NCBI GenBank assembly: GCA_019914995.1
Contig: CM034129.1
Coordinates: forward strand, 7,639,725 to 7,703,724
Source: Acanthochlamys bracteata
Lineage: Eukaryota > Streptophyta > Magnoliopsida > Pandanales > Velloziaceae
Direction: 5' to 3'
DNA: 64,000 nt
Under the pieces are notes generated by a model, which was not told the origin of the DNA, made no database searches, and saw nothing but the letters and a program-made list of their open reading frames with translations. The position numbers and the translations under genes are program-made. Positions 56,401 through 64,000 of the stretch are shown here, one piece after another. Each line of letters begins with the position of its first letter. Positions within the stretch are counted from its first letter, which is position 1.

Positions 56401-59314
56401 ATTTTTTTAATACCAATAAGGATCTTTTATAAAAAAATTTCTAATATTAAACAAAAATTCGTACATATACAATCTTTTTTTTAAATCTTTCAAAATTTAT
56501 AAAAATACCCCTCTATATTTTATAAAAAATCTCTCAAAATTATAGTTTTTCAGAAAACCTTCTTAAATTTTATAGAAAACTCCATAAAATTTTATTAAAA
56601 AAACTCCCTCAAATTCAGTTAATTACAAAAATTCCTTCAAAAGTAAAATCGTAAAAAGATTGGAATCTTACCGATTTTAAATTTTAAATCAGAATCCGGG
56701 TGGGATTGTACTCAAAAAAAAATTTACTTAAAATAGGATCGTCTTGGTGAAGTAAAATCATAAGATTTTAAGATTTAAATTGGGATTTTGATAACCTTGC
56801 TAACAACACAATGAAAACAAAGAACGGACAAAATATAAACACTAAAAGACATACAAAATAAAGGAAAAGTCCTGATGATAAATTAAAGACATACTGTTTT
56901 CTATGTTTGGGAATCTTCTAGTAATGAACAGACAGACATATCAATGCAAGAAAGGGAAAAAGATTTAAGATGACTTGCTGATTTTGAAAAGATTACCTAT
57001 GCATTAAATGTTTCATTGTTTAAAACTGCAGGTTCAACAAAGCCCGCTCCAAAAAGATGCATCCATTGCAATAAGAATTCCAAGTATAAATATATTTAAA
57101 CAAAACTGTCTTGCTCAAAACTTTGTTAAGAAGAACAAGAAGAAGAACGCATTAAATGAAATATCATTGGAGAGAGATCAGAAACTAACATTATGGTGTT
57201 CCTTTCACCAAAGTAAAACCGTACATCAAATAACATCTGAATAGAACATGTTTACTATGATTCCTGTGCATTAACTTACTACAGGGAAAGAATAGTAGAA
57301 CATGGCCAATTGCCAAAAAATATACTGCCAAATTTAAATGAGTACGACGGGAAAAGCAATTACATGCATACTGGGAATTTTAAGAGTGTACTAGACAGAC
57401 TATTGAAAATGCAATAGTATGCAAGAAGAGAAAAGTTATCACATTATTGGAAATAGAAGAAGCAATTTGGCATTTCTAAGTTCGTTGTCAGTAGCACATG
57501 AGGAAAAATGGCAATTTTTCATCAGAATAGCTGATATACGAAAGTAGCGCTGCTTATGAAATGGATAGAAATTGATGGTGACTGGAGTAGAGAAGTAGGA
57601 TGCCAAACAAACAACACATTTAGATGATTATTCGATCTGTAAGCCTTTGTACTTCTTGCGAAAGGTCAAAAATGTTGTCTAAGACTTGAAAGATGAAAAG
57701 CTTTCTAGGATTGAAGGTAGTTATCCCATAGATTACACTTGTTTTTGTTAGGTTTCTTAATTCGAGTAACATTAGCAAGTGACTTTATTTCATTTATTTA
57801 ATTAAAGGGCCAGATGTTTATATGTGCCGGAACGCTTTTTGTCACAATTCATGTTTATCATTTGTTAGAAACCTTTAAGTAGTAAAGATGAATCACCACG
57901 TGTTATTTTGAGCTTTGTATAAAGCATCTGTACAAATTTCCCATTGCAGGAACTTTGTGGATATGCAACTATGTAAAATAAGCATATTGCAATATTCTCC
58001 AAATTATCCTTGTTCGGTTAGAGATCTTTCAAATTTTTGTGGATATGCAATTAAGAGTTGAAGACATATTCCTATTTGTATAACATAGTTAAATATTTCT
58101 TAAAAAGAAACTAAACCAACAGTTTGTCTTATCAGGTCTAGGAAAACTTATTATTATTATTTTATTGGGGTACTACTTGAATAGCAAGGCTATTCTTCCA
58201 TAGCCTATAAGGGTTCAAAAGAGAGCCTGAAGCCTGTGAAGTGCTGAATGCCTGCAACTTTGGTTAATTATTGAATCCAAAAGTAGCCCCTTGTTGATTG
58301 TTTTCCATCAAAATTTGCACAGATGAAACTCTTCCACATTGCTTACTGGGATCCAGACAGTATTGACCACAATGAATTTATCTGAACACTAACATAATTC
58401 CAGATTTTTATTTATGTTTCCTTCAATTCATAATCTATCTATATGAGCGCAAGATCATAAGATCACAGGTCCTAATAAACTTTATAACAAAAAACTGCAC
58501 TCAAGCCAACTACACTTTAACCAGAATGCATCAGTAACTGCACTAAAAAATAACGTAAAAGAAACAACAAAATCAAAACAAGTGTAAGAAAAACACTGCA
58601 AAGATAATAAAAACTGCAACACACTGTCTGCCTGAGGGTTCTATAATCTATTGTAAGAAGGAAAGGCTAGCAGGGACAAAATACATTGTTCAAATATCAG
58701 AGTTCTCCAGATCTAAATCTCACTACTTCCAACCAATTCTTAACGATGGAAATATCAGCATGCAATCCATGATAACAATCAGCAGGACCGCATCAAACAT
58801 AAGCACAAATCTCCAAACAAGCAACCCAAAAACCACCACTACTCCAAAGAACTAACCATAAAAGAAAAGATTTTAAAAAAAAGAAAGAAATAAAGAAGAA
58901 ACAGAGCGAAACAATAAACAAAACACCAAAATCAAGAAAAATTCAATGTTTTATTTACTTTTCATCGAGCTTCTTGATCTCTTCTTCGTTCTTGATCTTC
59001 ATGGACTCGATGGCAGAGGCATCCGCCTCGACGACTCCTTTCGCCACCAGCGACTCATAAAGCGGCGCCATACCTAACCAATTCCAGTAATATCATAAAA
59101 TTTCCCCAACCATTGCAAAAACGAACAAAAAATTTTTCTAGGGTATTATTGAATCTGAGAAATTTGAATGGATACTACCGTCGGCTTTGATGACATCAAT
59201 GACTTCGGATCGAATTCGAACTCTCTCGATATCGTCGACGTCGGGGTGAGAGAGAAGGAAGAGATTGTGCGCGAGAGCGAGGTGCGGCTGCTGGCTACCT
59301 TCTTCTCCCTCCAT
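53402..59314 (-). CDS. RPN7: 26S proteasome regulatory subunit RPN7 (PSMD6-like), 386 aa
   Basis: Lid component of the 19S regulatory particle that helps assemble the lid around the deubiquitinase. Exons, 5' to 3': 59314-59179, 59073-58959, 55714-55624, 55546-55401, 55297-55078, 55008-54900, 53961-53793 and 53576-53402. Together they give 1161 nt in one frame with GT-AG borders. The start '[20 protein letters not shown]' fits the family length (Arabidopsis 387). Key blocks are '[10 protein letters not shown]', the TPR-like '[20 protein letters not shown]', '[20 protein letters not shown]', and the PCI domain through '[20 protein letters not shown]' to '[18 protein letters not shown]'. An upstream in-frame ATG exists, but the family start is at 59314. 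Intron 2 is 3.2 kb and contains a MITE. No defect is seen. Confidence 0.97.
56287..56799. mobile_element. hAT-like MITE in RPN7 intron 2, 513 bp
   Basis: The exact 8-bp duplication CTAACAAC flanks it (56279-56286 and 56800-56807). Ends are CAAGATTGTCAAAATCG and, inverted, CAAGGTTATCAAAATCCC. It is related to 2923-3845 by its 'ttaagatcttaag'-type ends and 'ataagattttac' blocks. Non-coding. Confidence 0.85.
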
Positions 59315-59564
59315 TGATTTTAATGATTGCTCGATAGATCGAGTTATCTGCTTTACTTCGCTTTGGTTCGCTTTTGCTGAGATTTCTTTGGAGACGAAAA
59401 AGCGAGTGATTGATTGGATCGATCGCACTCTGCAGAGAAGAAGAAACAAGAGTTAGTTGGACCAACAGGAAAGGTTATGGGTTTGAAGTTAGACCGAATC
59501 CTACCGAACCGAATACTTTTGGACCACGGTTAGTCCAGTAGTAACATTACTGCCACACAGCCAA

Positions 59565-59587
59565 GGCCCAGTAGTAACGTTAGGGTT
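59565..59587 (-). promoter_or_regulatory. RPN7 promoter: site II/TGGGC box and telo-box
   Basis: About 250-270 bases upstream of the RPN7 start lie GGCCCA (59565-59570; TGGGCC on the coding strand) and TTAGGGTT (59580-59587; AACCCTAA on the coding strand). Site II plus telo-box pairs are common in plant housekeeping promoters. TGGGC is the known core of the proteasome stress element bound by NAC53/NAC78. Function here is inferred. Confidence 0.5.
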
Positions 59588-62179
59588 AAAATTTTCAAAT
59601 CTTTTTAACCAAATATTTTAATAAAATTTTGTTATATTTTATAAAAAATTTAAAATTTTAAAAAATATAAAAAATTTACATAATAAGATCTTATTATACG
59701 TATCATCACTATTGTTTAGGTAAACTAATAGAGCTATTTTACAAAAAATTTAAAATTTTTTTCGTTTCATAAAAACTTATTGTCAAAAGTACATCCAAAC
59801 ATCTCCCATTGAGACTATGGTTTGTGTTAATTAATTGAACTTATAATCATTTTTTTAAAAACAATAAGTTCTGTAAAAATATACAATTGATTTTCCATAA
59901 GAAAAACTTATATTTATTAAGGTTGTACAATTTTTTCCTATCTTTTGTTTTACATTTAATAAATCTATTTAAGTTTTCGGAGTGCTTAAATAAGAATTTT
60001 ATTTAAATAGGCTCATTTTGAAGCTTTTAGAAAATAAGCTTAATTTTTGTAGCCTAAAAAATAATAAAAGTTATATGTATAAAGATTGTAAGACATACAA
60101 TTCACATGTACTTTCTAAAAATTTTTAAATATTTAAAATATTATAAAATATTTATTGAATCTGAATGAAAAATAATGTCATAAGCAATACCAAAATACTC
60201 CCTAATTTTATTAGATTCAGGGGATGTTTGAGAATGTTTTTGAAATAGAAATTTTTTTGAATAAAAAATAATTTTCTTTTTTGAAAAATAAATTTTATTT
60301 TTTACTTCTAAAAAAATAATAAAAATATGCAATAAAAAGATCTCACTACATATAATTTTTTTACATTTTTTAAATTTTTAAATAAATTTTTTAATACTTA
60401 TAAAATATATATTGAAAAATGTAAAATAAAAACTTAAAAATTTATTTCTGTGGTAAGACGCATCCTCCATTGAATGAGCCTACGACTCCTATAATATAGT
60501 AGTGCTATGTTGTTAGCGGTATGTGCAGGGCACCCTTAGAATGGCTAAAAAAGTAAAGCTCTTCAAAAGAAAATTCAACAGTTTTTTTATCTATTTTTGA
60601 AAAAAATATGTACATACAATTATTTTATGATGTATAATTCACTCATACTCTCCAAAAAAATTTTAAATAATTCTAGAACACTACAAGGATTTTTAGGTTT
60701 AAAATTTAAAAGCATCTTCTAAAAGTTTAGCCAAATATGGTTCTAATAGTACCACAAAAATCCAAAACCCAATCAATTAGTAAATAGATTAATATTTTAG
60801 TATGTATATATGTATGTGGATGTGTGAATAAATTTGGAAACTTGAAATGTCAATTTGCTTTTATAAAGTAATACTTTACCAATCATTCCAAGGAGATGGA
60901 TTCCACATTTAAAGATAATTACAACATGAGAGATCTTCTATCCATGGTTTTATTTTGATGTAAACACTACTCATTGCGACTTTTGAGTTTCTTTCATATG
61001 TACCACTAATTTTTCCAAACTTTTCTTACATTTTTACTTTAATCAGATTCACTACTTTGCTGAATTTCTGCTCAAACTTCCTCTAACAACTTTTATAGCT
61101 CAAATTTTAGTGCTGGTTTTGACAGATGTAAGTTTTGTAAATTCTTCTGCTGGAATTAAAGTTGTTCCAATCAATTAAAAAATATGGGTTTAGTAAACTA
61201 ATATTGTTAAAAGTTGATTTTTACAAGCGCTAGTTCAGAACTACGTAGCACAATAATATAATATATGTTTTTAGACTATAAACTAAGAAAGATGTAAAAA
61301 CTACTTCGATTCTATGTTGAAATAGGATTGCTAAGAACTTCAAAATCTATACTTGGATAAAAAATTGGATTGCCAAAATTAACGTTACATTGCTCTTTCA
61401 ACGATAAATAACTTAATATTCGTCCTTATATGTATCGTAAATTCTTTGCTGAATAATATTTTCTGATCAATAACTTCTATGGCAATGCAGTGCCATTTTC
61501 TCTATGCAGAATCTATTCTTACAATGCACTGACTTTTTCTATTAAGCGCAAACTTCATTTCTCAACATAACTTCACTACAACCGATATCTACACACTGTA
61601 CGATGCAGACCATATTATTCCTAATACAACACTTGGTCTCCAACTACTACTCGTATATATTTCCACTTTGGTCAACCAGCAGCAACGTTACCTAGATCAT
61701 CAAGCTGGCAGCATTGAACTTGGACCCACTGATCTCCTGCCTGATACCTCCATCACCAATGCGTATTTGCCACTAGACTCGTCCAAGGTGCTCAGTCCTT
61801 TTCATGCAGCCCCTCTTCTGTAATCTTCAGTCACCAGCTGCTCAGGATGACTGGATCTTCCCAGGGAAGCCATGCCCTTTCTCGTCCTTTCGTCAATCCC
61901 AGCCCCCTGCTAAGAAGCAACCAACACTCTAGTAACTTTCAATCCACAATTAACTACGGATCAATTCTTTTGCTAATGACCACTTCTTCTCTCTTTACAT
62001 AACCTGTTTGATACCTTATCTGCATCTTTTCCTAAAAAATTGCACCATAAAGAAGTTGAAACTGAACATCATAACGAACCATAGGCACAATAAATGCAAA
62101 GCGTAAATATCAAATATACACATATCACGTGGTCCATATGAACACGCTCGGACCAGCACTTGAAGGAGATTAGAGTCAG
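59588..62179. other. Intergenic DNA between RPN7 and TELO2
   Basis: About 2.6 kb. The first part is AT-rich with short repeats resembling MITE ends ('gatgtttgagaatgttttt' at 60222 and similar). The stretch 61550-62000 is less AT-rich but has no sustained frame; it may be downstream transcript of the TELO2-like gene. No gene is called. Confidence 0.4.
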
Positions 62180-64000
62180 TTAGATGTTCGAGAAAGGCAT
62201 AATAATGTCGTCAATCTTTGGGTGCAAAGAACCCACATTCCCCTTGAAAGAGCTGGCTGACTCGAGCACTCTGGACGTTTGAAGAGCCATTTCTGCATGT
62301 GCCTGAATGCATGCAACAGCCATCTGGACAAGAAGAATGTGAGTTACCTTAAAAGGAAGATTGCAAAATTCAAGAACAAATGCAGAGCAGATCTGCATCT
62401 CAAAGAAAGCCACTATGAAATACAATATGTATTACTAATTAGTTAACAGTGATTATTTAACTCAAAATCACATACCAGTACATGGTATTCTAATTTCTAG
62501 CAGATTACTATGTGAATCAAATGTTTCTATACACATCTTGCCAAGATAGCTGTATGACCATATGAGGAACCAACTTTGCGAAAAATGGTGCCTCTGGAGG
62601 TTTTATATAGCCAAGTCCAATGCTTTCAAATGATAGCATAAATATATGATTATTAATATTTAATTTCATCTAGGAATTCCTAGATTTATAATGATTATAT
62701 TGGCCTTATCTTGGAAACCCACACAGTGAATAACACTTTCTAAAGAGAAATTAATAAGATGAAAACTATCTTCTCAAAGAGGGAAAAAAAAGGTGAGTTG
62801 ATGAAAACTCTAAAATCTCAAAATATCAACTCATAAAATTGATTGATACAACTACTCAGACCTGAAGCTGATAGATAGCTGAGGAGTTCATCTTTATTTT
62901 AGTTCTCCGTAGAAAGACAAAACTAGTATTTTCGACATGCATTAGGACAAATTGCAACCAGAATATTCTGGGAAAAGGTTACTTATTAACGTTAATTAAC
63001 ACTCTATGCATGCATAGGCCATATAACTTTTGGATATAGCTGGTATGACTAGTCAAAGATTATTCAGGCAGCACACTGATATGTGTTCACCGGCTGAAAC
63101 AGGCAATACATACTTTAAAGGATAAACATGAATGCAGACGAGCAAAATTTATAACCCAATGACTGAATTTAAATTTACAATGTCATTCTGTATTGTCCTG
63201 CTAGATACTTACAGTTGAACATTCTGTATCAGGGTCTGACTCTGCAACATGTAGAGCCCACGACCTAATCCATTCTACTCCTTCTGAAATTTCCTGGTTG
63301 CCTTCAATCAATGCAGATGCAACAAATGATGGATGCAGAGACGTCAATATGCATGACGCTGCAAAGAGGACGGATCTTCTGACATATGCTTCAGCATGAT
63401 TGGCAACTTCCCTGATAATGAAGAAGAAAATGTTAAAATATCACAAAGGTAACAGAGGCACCACCATATTTTGCTCAAACTCAAACCTAGTTCTTAGCAT
63501 ATCAAGAAGTGCTGGGGCCAAAGCTGATGCCTCCGGATGCATTGCTGTGCACTTCATACAGACACCCAGCATATATATTAATTTTCCAAGAACAATGAAA
63601 TCCCTATTAAGCAAGTCTATGCCATGTCTTTTTTTGTCAAACCCTTGCATCGCAGGGAGCATAAAAGCAGCTGCATACAAAGGGAACTTGTTTGTTAAGG
63701 ACTCCATTTGGAGAGCTGTTGGTCTTCTGAGACTCCATCTACGTGGCTTTCCCATCTTTACTTGACCTGGTTTAGAAGGCAGTTCTCTTTCATAACTTTG
63801 AGACCAACTTAAGGAAGAACCTTCATGAGAAACTTCCTTCCAGGGACCAGCTCCAGGAGGACCAATGTTACTAGGAATATACCACGGGTTGTTGACAGAA
63901 GCAATCAACTCCCTCTGCTTATGGCTTGCAATGATGGTTCTAGTATTAGCAAGCTCTTGAGCTGCATCTGTCATGGCATCAACAATCAATATTCGCTGTC
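62180..64000 (-). CDS. TELO2: TELO2/TEL2-like gene, 3' part (continues past window)
   Basis: TEL2-like proteins form the TTT complex with TTI1 and TTI2 and, with HSP90/R2TP, stabilise PIKK kinases such as TOR, ATM and ATR. Three exons are visible on the minus strand: from beyond 64000 to 63487 ('RILIVDAMTDAAQELANTRT', 'GPGAGPWKEV'-type stretch, 'PGQVKMGKPRRWSLRRPTAL', 'YAAAFMLPAMQGFDKKRHGI'), 63411-63213 ('REVANHAEAYVRRSVLFAAS') and 62323-62180 ('MAVACIQAHAEMALQTSRVL' to the stop). Junctions keep frame (phase 2, then 0). These blocks match the conserved TEL2 C-terminal helical repeats. The first exon is cut by the window edge, and nothing about the N-terminus can be said. Confidence 0.9.

Noticed and set aside
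59315-59449. Upstream in-frame N-terminal extension of RPN7 (ATG near 59449)
   Set aside because: The extension is not part of the family sequence and would exceed the usual length; 59314 gives the conserved start.
63400-63765. 121-codon plus-strand frame
   Set aside because: Antisense shadow of the TELO2-like exons.
1-64000. tRNA, rRNA and CRISPR features
   Set aside because: No cloverleaf with conserved boxes, no rRNA-like block and no regularly spaced repeats were recognised by eye; CRISPR is not expected in a plant nuclear sequence. A tRNAscan run would be decisive for tRNAs.

Overview
This is a nuclear window from a flowering plant, most likely a non-grass monocot. The sequence is visibly AT-rich, the genes have GT-AG introns, and about two thirds of the window is transposon-derived. 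The monocot call rests on the RPN7 protein, whose stretch around '[20 protein letters not shown]' is closer to the grass form than to the Arabidopsis form as I remember them. I cannot name the species.

Five host loci are supported. (1) A short-chain dehydrogenase/reductase on the minus strand at 21655-22601 has three exons and an intact 263-residue protein. (2) An HHL1-like gene for a chloroplast photosystem II protection protein lies on the plus strand at about 42614-46897; its first exon looks frame-disrupted. (3) An R2R3-MYB factor on the plus strand at 49099-50109 has three exons of 133, 130 and 511 nt and encodes 257 residues. (4) RPN7, a 26S proteasome lid subunit, is on the minus strand at 53402-59314 with eight exons and 386 residues. 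(5) The 3' part of a TELO2/TEL2-like gene runs on the minus strand from 62180 past the window end. They look like unrelated neighbours with no shared pathway.

The rest is mobile DNA. From 1 to about 14.9 kb there are hAT-like and long-hairpin MITEs and eroded CACTA ends with short subterminal repeat arrays. From 14.86 to 21.63 kb a cluster of elements with long inverted repeats carries pieces of three host genes: an unknown intron-containing gene, an ALOG/LSH gene and an HSP90 gene. This is a Pack-MULE-like gene-shuffling locus. A copia gag remnant and a GC-rich hAT MITE with an exact 8-bp target duplication lie at 23.9-24.7 kb.

From 28.43 to 42.12 kb there is a four-part nest. A decayed Ty3/gypsy element (minus strand, target duplication CAAGC) has a MITE in its gag. 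Its 5' LTR is split by an 8-kb long-TIR element (target duplication TAA), which in turn holds an LTR retroelement (target duplication AAAAT) with no recognisable polymerase. A very compact TRIM with a 38-bp interior is at 51969-52679. The large second intron of RPN7 carries a 513-bp hAT-like MITE with an exact 8-bp target duplication.

I found no CRISPR array, operon, rRNA or tRNA gene. Exon boundaries were placed by eye from splice consensus, reading frame and remembered family sequence. Transposon boundaries rest on terminal repeats and target duplications where these are stated.
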